Below are positions 22,391 through 36,493 of a DNA stretch of 64,000 nt, in pieces; positions within the stretch are counted from its first letter, which is position 1; each line of letters opens with the position of its first letter. The translations under genes and the position numbers were made by a program. A model generated the notes under the pieces. The model was not told the origin of the DNA, ran no database searches, and saw nothing but the letters and a program-made list of their open reading frames with translations. The DNA comes from Nipponacmea schrenckii (lineage: Eukaryota; Mollusca; Gastropoda; Lottiidae). The stretch spans positions 14,753,769-14,817,768 of the forward strand of contig JAUJPP010000007.1 of NCBI GenBank assembly GCA_030562195.1, written 5' to 3'.

Positions 22391-24934
22391 CTTAAAGAGA
22401 ACCAGAGGAAAAATAAGTCAGAAAATTCACTTCTTTTCTTTTTATGAAGTATGAATCTGGTGGACATTCCACATAGAGATTAGGGTGATTAAGTCATTAT
22501 CCAACAAAAGGAACTGGCACGGGAGTTATAGTTACTGTGGGAATTTTACCTGTAAACTTTGTTGATTGAGCTGTCAGGAACTGGCTGGCACAAATTAGGC
22601 AGTCCTAATTAAACCCAGGTTGATTGATAAAAGTCCACCAGTTACATAGTCTACTGATTAGCTGGACCGATTACACTAGCCTACCTTCCTTCCTTTATTA
22701 GGTCCAAGATTTTTTATATGATAACGTTATGATTTTGTTTTATTTAGTTCATTACACATAACCACACAATTATTGTAAACATAACTTTAACCCTGTGCCA
22801 GTGCCTTATTATTGAATAGTAACTTGTTACTTTTCAATCACCCTAATCACTAGCCTACCTAAATAAGTCATAGCACTTCCTATGTCTTTCTTTCTTTGTA
22901 TGTTCTTTCTTTCTTTGCATGGTCTTTATATGTTCTTTGTATGTTCTTTGTATGTTCTTTCTTTCTTTGTATGTTCTTTATATGTTCTTTGTATGTTTTT
23001 TGTATGTTTTTCATTCTTTAATAAACCTTTAAGTTATACATCAGTAAAAGTAAAATTGAATGAACTTTTCAACAATGTTTTTAAATAAATTAGTTTTCCA
23101 CGTGTTTTCGAGAAAGTACAGTTTGGTGAAATTTATGTTGCTAAAATAGGACTGCTTACATGACAATAAATGGAATTGAAACATTGTCTTAAAACGCTTA
23201 ACACATTCAAAAGTAATTAAATGTGCAAATACCTATGATACAATAAAAATAGTTTGATCGTTTTGAAAATATTGGGGCCTATGCATAGTTTATAAATTAT
23301 TAGACCTAATATTGAAATATTTTGATGATTATTCCAAAATTCTATTAGAGATGATGGGGAGAAGAGAATTAGAGATGTTTATTAAACATTACGTTTTTAG
23401 GTTAAAATAAATGAGTATTTTTACAGGAGATATATGAGAGTAGCGGTATATCTAGTTGCGTGGGTCTTAGCTTAGCTTTAGGCTTAGTCTAGTCTGGTCT
23501 GACCTAGCCTATCTAGTAGCTTCCATTTTTGTAAATTCATTGTTCAAAGATAGAACTTTACTTATACTTATTTTTCTTTATTTGGAAAAGAAAAACAGTT
23601 TAAAATCAAACTAAATTATACTAAGGATGTTTTTGACGTTTCTTAAGTTAACTTATATCTTTTTACAGCCTGTGGTCAAAGGTAGATAAATTGTTAACCT
23701 TAGCATTGACATAGTTAGGGTTGGCCCTTTGGTCTTAAAGAGCTGTGTTATGTATAAGATAAAGATCAACCGAGGGGTTTGAGGTCTATATCTAACTTAC
23801 AATCCAAGGAAAACTATGTTTCTTTTTTACTATTAACCCCTTTTGCCGATAGATTCGTCCACATGTTAATATTATGAAATAATCGTCGTCGACATCAAAG
23901 GTGAAATAATACTGTGGATTGTAATGTAAATACAATTCACCATGTAGTCTTTGGGAGATAATTTGTTAAGCATTGACATAGTTAGGGTTGGCAATTTGGT
24001 TTTAAAGAGCGGTGTACGTTATATGTAAATACAATTCACCATGTAGTTTAAGGGAGCTAATTTGTAATCTCGACTGTTATAAGTGGTAAGGTTACCAGTA
24101 TAAATATTAAAAGAATCTTTTGTTTCTGTTTTTTTTTTTTAAATATCTTTAAAGAATAACTAGAATATATTTAACTCCATTCATTTAATTTTTTTACTTC
24201 AGAAATTGTTGGATTTTTACCTTCAGCTTCTCTTCTCTCAAATTAAAAGTAATGAAAATCTTGGAATCAACTCAGACAAGTTCATGTCTAGCTTGATTTA
24301 TTCTGATACTAAAAAGAGTTAGAACTATTTTGTGAGTTCTCCATTAGTATTTCATAGATGATATTTTTCTGTTACGTTAATTAATTTTTATGTTAAAGTA
24401 AGTGAATATTTTAAAAGGAGATTCTTGAATATTATAAATAACATTATCGGTATATCTAGTTTGAGTAGGTCTAAGCTTATGCCTAGTCTGACCCACCTAA
24501 GCTTAGAGGTGGCCTGGCCTAGCCTAGCCTAGCCTAGCCGGCCCTTGTCTAGCCTAGCCTAGCCTGCCATGGCCTACCTAGCCTGCCATGGCCTACCTAG
24601 CCTAGCCGGCCCTCGCCTGCGTATTAATTCAAAAGAAACACATACTTAAGCTATGAGAAAAATTGTATTTTTTGTTTATTCGTTGCTAAAAAATGTGTAA
24701 TATAGTTAGACTTGACTTATACTCTCTTTTGTTCTGTTTTGGAAGAAAAATTGACAAAAATTGTTTTTTTTTTATTTCGGAGGTTATAAGATTACAGCCT
24801 GTGGTCAAAGGGAGATAATTTGTTAACCCTAGCTTTGACATAGTTAGGGTTGGCACTTATAAACTTCGCATTTTTTAGGCTTATTTTTTAAAATTCTTCC
24901 AGGAGTTTTATGTTTTAAACATGTTTTATATGTC
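22391..24934. other. Stretch with no confident gene
   Basis: It holds a TTTC/TATGTTC microsatellite at 22880-23020, two related phrases with cattgacatagttagggttgg (about 23700, 23970 and 24835) and a CCTAG-rich tandem at 24480-24615. A possible exon fragment of the unidentified gene near 22545-22600 has three open frames and cannot be placed. Confidence 0.4.
24480..24615. repeat. CCTAG-rich tandem repeat
   Basis: Five-base steps of agcct/ctagc with interspersed ggccct make a short GC-richer island in AT-rich surroundings. Confidence 0.7.
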
Positions 24935-25212
24935 AATATGACATTTAGAACATTAATTATAAAATAATTAAAGCAACGTTTATTGATATACTACTCCTTC
25001 CTTTAATTTTCTACACCGTAGGATCTTTATTTAGAAGTAGATATAAGGTTAAAAAAGAACACTATTATGTAATTAATTGTTCATCAACATTTAATTACAG
25101 TATTAATTTACATAATAGTGTTCTTTTTTAATCTTATATCTAATTCTAAATAAAGATCCTACCATGTAGAATTGCTTTAATTATTTTATAACTAATGTCC
25201 TAAATGTCATAT
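24935..25212. mobile_element. About 278-bp hairpin MITE
   Basis: The left end caatatgacatttagaac is matched in inverted form by cctaaatgtcatatt at the right. The inner arms ggatctttatttagaa and ttctaaataaagatcc also pair. A 30-bp loop separates them. Non-coding. Confidence 0.8.
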
Positions 25213-26547
25213 TATAATATAGAAATACTAAATGAATGCTTCAATATAGGACAAGAATTGTTCCTCACTTAAACAAATCTTTCATACTAAATGGTAACTA
25301 GCATACACGCAGTAGCCAGTGCCTAGGGTGGTGATGAAGAGAACTCATCCCAAAGGAAATAAAAGGAAGGTATATCCCAAAGCTAAAAATAGATAGAGAC
25401 AGAGGGTGTTTACAGGTGATTGGCTGGTGCTGTGATAAGTAATAATGTATGAGAATATTACAGATAGCTGTTTAAAGGGACACTACACAAAAATCCATCC
25501 TGTCACAAATACAATTCATTTGTAGTCTTAGGTAGTCTGCAATCTTTGCTGTTACTAGGTTATAAAATTTGATTTCAGTTTATCTGAATAGGAGCTGTAA
25601 AATGATATATGACAACAGTATATTTAGTGAATGAAAAATCTTCATTTTTGGCCTACTTAGTATCATGAAAGAAGCTAAGTGGACGGGTATTTAAAAATTT
25701 AAATAAAAAAAACAAATCTTTGTATCAATTCTTAATATGTACAGAACCGGAAGTTTACATTGAATAGTCCATTATTTAATGGGGGTATTTGATAATGTAA
25801 TTACCTCTATTTCCAACTGGTATTATTTCTACACCATACAATTCCTTACTAATCATTTCAAAATTATTTATAAAGTGAACCAATCTTGATTAGACGTTTG
25901 AAATAAAATAGCTCTTGAAATATTTGCAGTATTTGCTTAGACACCTCACCCCCAGGCTCAAGTGATGGTAGAATCCAAAATAGTCAATAATGACAACTTG
26001 GCAGAAGACATTTATTGTTGTAGTGAAAAGAAGAAATTTGAATTTGCAATCAGATACTAAGTAAGAATAGTTCCAAAATGGCTCTTTGAAAGGCCAAGAC
26101 AACGAACGGGATGGGCTAGCTATTATTGTGTGCTGTCACGCAATTTTCTGCGAGTAAAATTGACAGTCTTCGACAACTGTCGTCTGTACCGGTCTAGTAC
26201 TGTAATATTTTCGAATTTCATTTTTCGCATTCATTACTATATATATCGCTTATTTTATCATTATCCAAAATAAAAATGTAAACTCCATAGTAAGGAATGA
26301 TCGGGAAGTAAAGTGCACTGTAAGAATTTTATGAAATTAACATTTTTGGCATAGAATAGCCATAGGCCTACTATTTACACACTAATACAATAGTAGTCCT
26401 AATACTATTATTTTGATTCTGCTAAATTAGGTCTTTCTTTAACTGACATATTCACTATTACAGCATAGTACCAGCACTAATTATTAAAAACAATATGTAC
26501 TAAGGCTTAAGGGGATAATTAATTAATTTTTACTTTTATTTATCATT

Positions 26548-26876
26548 AAAGTGATACTGCGTCTTAGTATGAACATAAAATTTTAGTTCTCAAGAGTGGT
26601 CAATATGAGTATATATTCATCAGGGAATTTACCTGCTGTCATAAAGTAACAGAAACCCTTAAAATCTGCAAAACTAAGTCATTTTTTAAAAAGCTTAATC
26701 AGTTTATTAAGCGTTTTTTCAATAATCAAATGCATCTATTTGAATAATTACTGAGTTTTTTTGATTTTTATTTAATTTTTTATGTTATTTATGGCAAAAG
26801 ATATATTTACTGATGAATAGAGCTCTTATTGGACAAGTTTCAAATTTTCAAGTTTTATGTTTCCTATTATCCCTTC
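26548..26876. mobile_element. MITE family A copy upstream of TRIQK
   Basis: It runs from aaagtgatactgcgtcttag to cctattatccc with the usual interior. It lies about 140 bp upstream of the TRIQK start codon, so it may be in the 5' UTR or promoter of that gene. Confidence 0.7.
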
Positions 26877-27012
26877 AACTGTTTGAGATCTTATTATTTA
26901 ATCAATTTAAGGTCCCTGTTTACAAGCAAGTTCCTCAGCAAAAACTTCAAATGAGTTGAAGTTGCCATTAATTTTACTAAGCCCACCAAATTTAAAAACA
27001 TCTACAGACGAA

Positions 27013-30000
27013 ATGGGGAAAAAAGATTCCAAAAATGCATTGAATTCTTCTCCAATGGAAAATCATCGGAGACAGATGGGTATGTTTTCTTTTTTTGGCT
27101 CCTGAAATGATTAATGACTGATAATGAGATCAAGGTTTCACACCCACCACAATTTCCTTCAAAGACCACCAAATTTTGATTGCAAATATTGCTTAAAAAG
27201 TATTTTTGCAAGACGTTTTAGTGTAAAATGTGCAAATGTAACCATTTAAATTGCTAAAACTGACTAATTTAGTTATAAATTTTTAAATTTTAGCCTGTCA
27301 ATTACCCTTTGTTTTACCGTACATCAATGAATGCTGGACAGCCTGTATTTAGATTGCCTACATCTGTTTTGTATTCCACTTTCAAAAAGTGAATAAATTA
27401 TCTTTTAAACCTACTCGTCTAGTGACATAAACAATTTACTCGATGGACTCAATCTGAATAATAATAATAATAACTCTTTAACTTTGACAGTCAGAATTAT
27501 CATATTCAGGTCACATTTGACCTCAGATTTTCGAGCTTTGGCATCATCCCTGCTCTGTGTAATCCACATTTGACCTGAATGACCTCAGTTTTTCGAACTT
27601 TGGCATCATCCCTGCTCTGTGTAATCCACATTTGACCGGAATGACCTCAGATTTTCGAACTTTGGCATCATTCCTGCTCTGTGTAATCCACATTTGACCT
27701 GAATGACCTCAGTTTTTCGAACTTTGGCATCATCCATGCTCTGTGTAATCCTGATTTGACCTGAATGACCTCAGATTTTCGAGCTTTGGCATCATCTCTG
27801 CTCTGTGTAATCCACATTTGACCTGAATGACCTCAGATTTTCGAGCTTTGGCATCATCCCTGCTCTGTGTAATCCACATTTGACCTGAATGACCTCAGAT
27901 TTTCGAGCTTTGGCATCATCCCGGCTCTGTGTAATCCACATTGGACCTGAATGACCTCAGATTTTCGAGCTTTGGCATCATCCCAGCTCTGTGTAATCCT
28001 GATTGTTGGTAATCATCTGATAGATTATTTCAGAGCAGATTTTTTACCAGATACTTGCCTGTATATTTCATGAATTCATATTCAATTTAATTATAGGAAA
28101 ACAAGAGATGAAAAGAGCAAAGAAAGAGAACAAAATTGTGAGGAAAAATATAGAGAAGAAACGTTCAGCCATGACAATACAGGTAACATTTCACAGGATA
28201 TTCTTTCACATTAAAACAGTAGTCTGAATGATTTAACTGACCTCTGATAGTTATTATTATAAATAATCAACTTATTCTATACATGACCTTACAGTTATAA
28301 TTATAAATAATCAACTTATTCTATAAATGACCTTACAGTTATTATTATACATAATCAACTTATTCTATAAATGACCTTACAGTTATAATTATAAATAATC
28401 AACTTATTCTATAAATGACCTTACAGTTATTATTGTAAATAATCAACTTATTCTATAAATGACCTTACAGTTCTTATTATTAATAATCAACTTATTCTAT
28501 ACATGACCTTACAGTTATAATTATAAATAATTAACTTATTCTATACATGACCTTACAGTTATAATTATAAATAATCAACTTATTCTATAAATGACCTTAC
28601 AGTTATTATTGTAAATAATCAACTTATTCTATAAATGACCTTACAGTTATAATTATAAATAATCAACTTATTCTATAAATGACCTTACAGTTGTAAATAA
28701 TCAACTTATTCTATAAATGACCTTACAGTTCTTATTATTAATAATCAACTTATTCTATAAATGACCTTACAGTTATAATTATAAATAATCAACTTATTCT
28801 ATAAATGACCTTACAGTTATTATTGTAAATAATCAACTTATTCTATAAATGACCTTACAGTTATAATTATAAATAATCAACTTATTCTATAAATGACCTT
28901 ACAGTTATTATTATAAATAATTAACTTATTCTATAAATGACCTTACAGTTATAATTATAAATAATCAACTTATTCTATAAATGACCTTACAGTTATTATT
29001 ATAAATAATCAGCTTATTCTATAAATGACCTTACAGTTATTATTGTAAATAATCAACTTATTCTATAAATGACCTTACAGTTCTTATTATTAATAATCAA
29101 CTTATTCTATAAATGACCTTACAGTTATAATTATAAATAATCAACTTATTCTATAAATGACCTTACAGTTATTATTGTAAATAATCAACTTATTCTATAA
29201 ATGACCTTACAGTTCTTATTATTAATAATCAACTTATTCTATAAATGACCTTACAGTTATAATTATAAATAATCAACTTATTCTATAAATGACCTTACAG
29301 TTGTAAATAATCAACTTATTCTATAAATGACCTTACAGTTATTATTGTAAATAATCAACTTATTCTATAAATGACCTTACAGTTATTATTGTAAATAATC
29401 AACTTATTCTATAAATGACCTTACAGTTCTTATTATTAATAATCAACTTATTCTATAAATGACCTTACAGTTATTATTGTAAATAATCAACTTATTCTAT
29501 AAATGACCTTACAGTTATTATTATAAATAATCAACTTATTCTATAAATGACCTTACAGTTGTAAATAATCAACTTATTCTATAAATGACCTTACAGTTAT
29601 TATTGTAAATAATCAACTTATTCTATAAATGACCTTACAGTTATTATTATAAATAATCAACTTATTCTATAAATGACCTTACAGTTATTATTGTAAATAA
29701 TCAACTTATTCTATAAATGACCTTACAGTTCTTATTATTAATAATCAACTTATTCTATAAATGACCTTACAGTTATTATTGTAAATAATCAACTTATTCT
29801 ATAAATGACCTTACAGTTATTATTATTAATAATCAACTTATTCTATAAATGACCTTACAGTTATTATTATAAATAATCAACTTATTCTATACATGACCTT
29901 ACAGTTATAATTATAAATAATCAACTTATTCTATAAATGACCTTACAGTTATTATTGTAAATAATCAACTTATTCTATAAATGACCTTACAGTTATAATT

Positions 30001-33000
30001 ATAAATAATCAGCTTATTCTATAAATGACCTTACAGTTCTTATTATTAATAATCAACTTATTCTATAAATGACCTTACAGTTATTATTATAAATAATCAA
30101 CTTATTCTATAAATGACCTTACAGTTATTATTGTAAATAATCAACTTATTCTATAAATGACCTTACAGTTATAATTATAAATAATCAACTTATTCTATAA
30201 ATGACCTTACAGTTGTAAATAATCAACTTATTCTATAAATGACCTTACAGTTATTATTGTAAATAATCAACTTATTCTATAAATGACCTTACAGTTCTTA
30301 TTATTAATAATCAACTTATTCTATAAATGACCTTACAGTTATTATTGTAAATAATCAACTTATTCTATAAATGACCTTACAGTTATTATTATAAATAATC
30401 AACTTATTCTATAAATGACCTTACAGTTGTAAATAATCAACTTATTCTATAAATGACCTTACAGTTATTATTGTAAATAATCAACTTATTCTATAAATGA
30501 CCTTACAGTTCTTATTATTAATAATCAACTTATTCTATAAATGACCTTACAGTTATTATTGTAAATAATCAACTTATTCTATAAATGACCTTACAGTTAT
30601 TATTATAAATAATCAGCTTATTCTATAAATGACCTTACAGTTATTATTATAAATAATCAGCTTATTCTATAAATGACCTTACAGTTGTAAATAATCAACT
30701 TATTCTATAAATGACCTTACAGTTATTATTGTAAATAATCAACTTATTCTATAAATGACCTTACAGTTATTATTATAAATAATCAGCTTATTCTATAAAT
30801 GACCTTACAGTTATTATTATAAATAATCAACTTATTCTATAAATGACCTTACAGTTATTATTGTAAATAATCAACTTATTCTATAAATGACCTTACAGTT
30901 CTTATTATTAATAATCAACTTATTCTATAAATGACCTTACAGTTATTATTATAAATAATCAACTTATTCTATAAATGACCTTACAGTTATTATTGTAAAT
31001 AATCAACTTATTCTATAAATGACCTTACAGTTCTTATTATTAATAATCAACTTATTCTATAAATGACCTTACAGTTATAATTATAAATAATCAACTTATT
31101 CTATAAATGACCTTACAGTTGTAAATAATCAACTTATTCTATAAATGACCTTACAGTTATTATTGTAAATAATCAACTTATTCTATAAATGACCTTACAG
31201 TTCTTATTATTAATAATCAACTTATTCTATAAATGACCTTACAGTTATTATTGTAAATAATCAACTTATTCTATAAATGACCTTACAGTTATTATTATAA
31301 ATAATCAGCTTATTCTATAAATGACCTTACAGTTATTATTATAAATAATCAGCTTATTCTATAAATGACCTTACAGTTGTAAATAATCAACTTATTCTAT
31401 AAATGACCTTACAGTTATTATTGTAAATAATCAACTTATTCTATAAATGACCTTACAGTTATTATTATAAATAATCAGCTTATTCTATAAATGACCTTAC
31501 AGTTATTATTATAAATAATCAACTTATTCTATAAATGACCTTACAGTTATTATTGTAAATAATCAACTTATTCTATAAATGACCTTACAGTTCTTATTAT
31601 TAATAATCAACTTATTCTATAAATGACCTTACAGTTATAATTATAAATAATCAACTTATTCTATACATGACCTTACAGTTATAATTATAAATAATCAACT
31701 TATTCTATAAATGACCTTACAGTTATTATTGTAAATAATCAACTTATTCTATAAATGACCTTACAGTTCTTATTATTAATAATCAACTTATTCTATAAAT
31801 GAGGTTACAGTTATAATTATAAATAATCAACTTATTCTATAAATGACCTTACAGTTGTAAATAATCAACTTATTCTATAAATGACCTTACAGTTATTATT
31901 GTAAATAATCAACTTATTCTATAAATGACCTTACAGTTCTTATTATTAATATTCAACTTATTCTATAAATGACCTTACAGTTCTTATTATTAATAATCAA
32001 CTTATTCTATAAATGACCTTACAGTTATTATTATAAATAATCAGCTTATTCTATAAATGACCTTACAGTTATTATTATAAATAATCAGCTTATTCTATAA
32101 ATGACCTTACAGTTGTAAATAATCAACTTATTCTATAAATGACCTTACAGTTATTATTGTAAATAATCAACTTATTCTATAAATGACCTTACAATTATTA
32201 TTATAAATAATCAGCTTATTCTATAAATGACCTTACAGTTATTATTATAAATAATCAGCTTATTCTATAAATGACCTTACAGTTATTATTATAAATAATC
32301 AACTTATTCTATAAATGACCTTACAGTTATTATTATAAATAATCAGCTTATTCTATAAATGACCTTACAGTTGTAAATAATCAACTTATTCTATAAATGA
32401 CCTTACAGTTATAATTATAAATAATCAGCTTATTCTATAAATGACCTTACAGTTGTAAATAATCAACTTATTCTATAAATGACCTTACGGTTATTATTAT
32501 AAATAATCAGCTTATTCTATAAATGACCTTACAGTTATTATTATAAATAATCAACTTATTCTATAAATGACCTTACAGTTATTATTATAAATAATCAACT
32601 TATTCTATAAATGACGTTACAGTTATTATTATAATCAGCTTATTCTATAAATGACCTTACAGTTATTATTATAAATAATCAGCTTATTCTATAAATGACC
32701 TTATAGTTATTATTATTAATAATCAACTTATTCTATAAATGAGGTTACAGTTATAATTATAAATAATCAACTTATTCTATAAATGACCTTACAGTTGTAA
32801 ATAATCAACTTATTATATATATTTCCTAATAGTTCTTATTATAATTATTCAGTAGGATTAGAGTCAAATAAATCTGATATAGCTATTGAAATATATTTTT
32901 CTTTTCTAAAGAAAAGTGATAGATGATTTCAGCATGGACTATATATGTATATTTCAGGAAATTATATTGGTTGTTGGAGCATTAATAGGTGTTCTAACAG

Positions 33001-33071
33001 GAATTTATTTTTTATTTGCATATCAAATGGGAACACAGTGGAAACCAAGTCCAGAGAAGGAGGGGTTATAG
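27013..33071 (+). CDS. TRIQK: TRIQK homologue (triple QxxK/R motif membrane protein)
   Basis: Three coding exons: 27013-27079, 28097-28182 and 32958-33071, joining in phase 1 then 0, 88 residues in all; the vertebrate protein is 86. Exon 1 starts MGKKDSKNAL and ends HRRQMG. Exon 2 is strongly basic (KQEMKRAKKENK, then RKNIEKKRSAM). Exon 3 starts with EIILVVGALIGVL and encodes one membrane segment, followed by a short polar tail ending SPEKEGL. QxxK/R-type spacings and order match TRIQK, a small single-pass ER-membrane protein reported in cell growth and calcium-related studies of vertebrates. Donors are GTATGT and GTAACA, acceptors TTATAG and TTTCAG. Upstream non-coding exons, usual in vertebrates, were not resolved. 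Intron 2 (4.8 kb) is nearly all minisatellite. Confidence 0.85.
27505..28006. repeat. 62-bp tandem repeat in TRIQK intron 1, about eight copies
   Basis: The unit contains tttgacctgaatgacctcag and gctttggcatcatccctg. Copies differ at single bases (tttttcg versus attttcg). The array lies just upstream of exon 2. Confidence 0.9.
28215..32820. repeat. Giant minisatellite in TRIQK intron 2, about 105 units
   Basis: The basic unit is about 43-44 bp and contains aataatcaacttattctata and aatgaccttacagtt. Several variants alternate (attattgtaaat, ataattataaat, cttattattaat, attattataaat), and a short form lacks the first dozen bases (for example at about 28690, 29302, 30209, 31117, 31374, 32110). The order of variants recurs over five- to ten-unit blocks, indicating expansion of multi-unit segments. 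The unit is not coding. Confidence 0.97.
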
Positions 33072-33597
33072 TGCAATTACATGTTTTTACTTTAATTATT
33101 TGTTGGTTAAGTATATGGTCTCTGTACACAACGAAGAATGTGTGTTGATGTAAGTTAAGATGGAAAGGAAATCTGTCTTAAAACATTTTTAAGCTAGTTT
33201 ATATACACAGATAAGAAAAGAATGATCTTTCCAATGATGTTATTGTTGATTTGTAGGACAACTGATTTACCATTAACACAAAAAATCTATTGGTTTTGTC
33301 AACTGGAATCATATTATTTGCTTCATTGATGTCAATTTTGGGATTAATCCAAGAAAATGTAATGAAAAAATGTTTTGATTTCAAAACAGTCCAATCTTCA
33401 AAAAATATATATAACCATAAAACTCATTCTCATGTCAAACATCTTTCAGTCTGTTATACTTTAGGCAATATGTAATTGTTCTAATGGTTTTAATTTTTGA
33501 GTCATTCTTACTGTTTTGTATTATTAGTTGTACATGTATGGCAACAGTCAGTGCCTTATTAAATTTTTACTTTATTATGACATTTAGAAATGAAAAT
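33072..33597 (+). other. Probable TRIQK 3' UTR and flank
   Basis: No further coding frame is supported after the TAG at 33069. An AATAAA at about 33595 sits at the border of a SINE fragment and could serve as a polyadenylation signal. Confidence 0.35.
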
Positions 33598-33838
33598 AAA
33601 ATGAATGGAGTTTTACGTCCTACTTTTCTGCACTCTCTGTGCAATGAGGCGACTTTGCCAGGACAGCAGCATTAGCCTACTCTTTTGGCAATTTCCAACT
33701 GTCAAGGGATCTTTAACGTGCACAGCCTGTAGTACACAGGGTCTCGGTTTATTGTCCCATCAGAATGACTCGATGCATTTTCTGTGTCAGTCCCTCCGAA
33801 CTGCATGGAAGTCTTTTCAACATCTCAAATATTGTTAA
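33598..33838 (-). mobile_element. SINE fragment
   Basis: It contains gagttttacgtcctac, ttgccaggacagcagcatta and gatctttaacgtgcacagcc in the order seen in the complete SINE. The tRNA-like head is missing. Confidence 0.65.
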
Positions 33839-34499
33839 GATGGTTTTGTAATTTGTATATTGGCTGTGGTTGTTGTGGTCCAATTGTAAAGCTTGATATT
33901 TGATGTAGATATGTATCAATTGTGCTTCTTGATTATAAAAAAGCAATTATACTTGCAGTCAATTGCTACCCTGAACGCACACAGGCTATATTATTTAACA
34001 CAAATCTGGCCTTTATTATTTTATTAAGATTTGCTCATATTTGGAGAACTCAACAAAATCGTAAAACATTAATTTTGTTTGGGAAAAGGTGATTTTTTTT
34101 TCAAATTTTAATATTTTAGACAAATTCAGGGCACAAGGATAGGATGGTTTCAAAATATGCAATCCCATGACAATGCATAACTTAAAGAATTTATATCATT
34201 TGATCTTATATTTTTATTAATAAATTCATTCATATTAGTCTGACTGTCTATTTTAAGGTAAAAACTTAGACTCATGATTATTTAAGATTTGTATAATGTT
34301 TTATTTACATAAAATACCAACTCATGCTGAAGCAAGGAAAGGATCTATCGAACGACTATTTGTTCTTATCAGAACATTAACTGTGTTTCCACTTGGCCAA
34401 ATAGCCAACTTTAAGCTAGCTTTTCTGTGTTTCCACCTAGTTAAATTGCCGAACCATTACGGTTCGGGTACCGAAAAAAAACGAAAAAAATAGCGATGG
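33839..34499. other. Stretch with no recognised feature
   Basis: AT-rich sequence without a supported gene or repeat structure. Confidence 0.35.
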
Positions 34500-35803
34500 C
34501 CCATCGTAATACGCCCACAATTGGCAGCGTAAGTTATTCGGGCGGTGGACAATAGGTATCAGTAAATAAAATATTTTAAATGTAAAAGGCTCAAATCATG
34601 CTTTGCCAAAATCTATCAAGAAACCAGATCTCTATCAAGTCTACAAAGAATCAGAGGCTGATAAAGTGAACATGATTTAAAGAACAAGGGCAATTACTCA
34701 ATAAATATTTTTTGATTAGTCTGATTTTCAAAAGGGTCTATCCTCGAGTTATAACAAACACTCACACCAAGTTTCATCAAATTCCATCAAGAACCCGGCT
34801 CCCTATTGTGTTCACAAGGAATTTTAGGACAAGGGCAATAACTCATAGTAAATATTTTTTGATTGGTTTCATTTTCGATAGGCTTCATCCTTGGGTCATT
34901 ACAAAGACTCATTCCAAGTTTCATTAAAATCCATCAAGAAATGTGGTCTCTATCGTGTTCACAACAATTGTGGACAGACGGACGGACAGACAGACAGACA
35001 AACGGACAGAAGGCTTCATCCTTGGATGATTACAAACACACACACCGAAATTGGTCAAAATCCATCCAGAAACCATCTCTCTATCATGTCCACAACATAG
35101 TTTTGAACGCAAAATGAATGTGTTTTCAAGAACAAGGGCAATAACTCATCAATTTATTTTTCGATTTGTCTGATTTTCAATAGGCTTCATCCTTAAGTAA
35201 TAACAAGCAATCACACCAAATTTCATCAAAATCCATCAAGAAACACACTCTAAATCGTGTTCACAACAAATTTTCAAAAACAAGGGCAATAACTCATTGA
35301 ATATATTTCGATTGGTCTGATTTTCAATAGGCTTCTTCCTTGGGCTATAACAAACACACTCACCAAATTTGGTCAAAATCCATCAAGAAATGTGTTCCTA
35401 TTGTGTTCACAACAATTGTGGACAGGCAGATGAATGTGTTTTCAAGAACAAGGGCAATAACTCATCAATTTATTTTTCGATTTGTCTGATTTTCAATAGG
35501 CTTCATCCTTAAGTAATATCAAGCAATCACACCAAATTTCATCAAAATCCATCAAGAAACGCAATCTTAATCGTGTTCACAACATATTTTCAAAAACAAG
35601 GGCAATAACTCATCGAATATTTTTCGATTGGTCTGATTTTCAATAGGCTTCTTCCTTGGGTTATAACAAACACACTCACCAAATTTGGTCAAAATCCATC
35701 AAGAAATGTGGTCTCTATCGTGTTCACAACAATTGTGGACAGACAGACAGACAGACAGGGGCGACTACAATATACGCCCACATTTATGTGTGGGCGTATA
35801 AAA
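34500..35803. mobile_element. TIR repeat, ATACGCCCAC/GTGGGCGTAT family, copy 2
   Basis: It starts with taatacgcccac and ends with gtgtgggcgtataaaa. Four to six diverged units each carry caagggcaataactcat, gattttcaataggctt and tccatcaagaaa. GACG/GACA simple repeats lie at 34972-35010 and 35739-35758. The small frames here are within the repeat. Confidence 0.7.
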
Positions 35804-36180
35804 AGTGGAAACGCAAAAACGTAAAAATAGAGAAGTACTAGTTTGACGGTCCCACACTAGACATCAGTAGTCTTGTACATCACGACCTGTCATTAATGTG
35901 CCACTTTTTGACTAAAGTGGTTCGGGAACAAGATAAACTCAGTGGAAATGCAGAGTGTTCGGCAATAAAACTGTCTTTAAAGCTAGCTTTACCTCACAAT
36001 TCCAAGTGGAAGCGCAGTTAATGTCCCGAAAATAATCTGTAAGGTCAAATTATTTTCTGAGGAGGGAGAAAACAACCTAAAGTCAAGATTGAATGGTATT
36101 TCCCTGACAGTATTGATTTAAACTAAAATCACATTTTTTGACAATTAGTCTTTCTAATGATATTATCTTTTTTGTAAAAC

Positions 36181-36493
36181 GAAATGAAATGAAATGAATA
36201 GAGTTTTACGTCCTACTCCTCTGCACTGTATGGGCTAAAAAAGATGGACAATGCCATGCAGTGTGCAATGAGGGAAATTTTGCCAGGATAGCGGCATTAG
36301 CCTACTCTTTTTTGCAATTTCCAACTGTGACACAGAGCCTCTTAAACGCTTTTTCCATGTCAGTCCCTCCGACCTGCATCATTGACAAGGGGAAACCAGG
36401 TTGAAAAATACATAAGTTCATCTCAACCTTGAATCCCGGATCTTCAGGTTAGCGAGCAAGTGTCTAACTCACTGAGCCACCGCAGCTCCCTTT
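36181..36493 (-). mobile_element. tRNA-derived SINE, complete copy
   Basis: Read on the minus strand it starts with a tRNA-like head: an A-box-like gtggctcagtgagttaga (36463-36480) and a B-box-like gggattcaaggtt (36425-36437), about 40 bp apart. A long body follows, ending in gtaggacgtaaaactc and a cattt-rich tail near 36181. Internal Pol III promoter boxes and the head-body-tail order are hallmarks of SINEs. Confidence 0.75.

Noticed and set aside
22545..22605. Possible exon just upstream of the unidentified gene's first resolved exon
   Set aside because: Three frames are plausible and none gives a unique phase-consistent join.
25805..25856. Possible first coding exon reading MISKELYGVEIIPVGNR on the minus strand with a GTAATT donor
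   Set aside because: It looks protein-like, but its phase 1 end does not join the phase 0 exon at 22390, and no intermediate exon could be fixed.
28215..32820. Possible CRISPR-like array of regular repeats
   Set aside because: Units are contiguous without unique spacers, lie in an animal intron and vary like a minisatellite.
36425..36493. A tRNA gene
   Set aside because: The A and B boxes belong to a SINE head; the acceptor stem is not complete and the same body follows in each copy.
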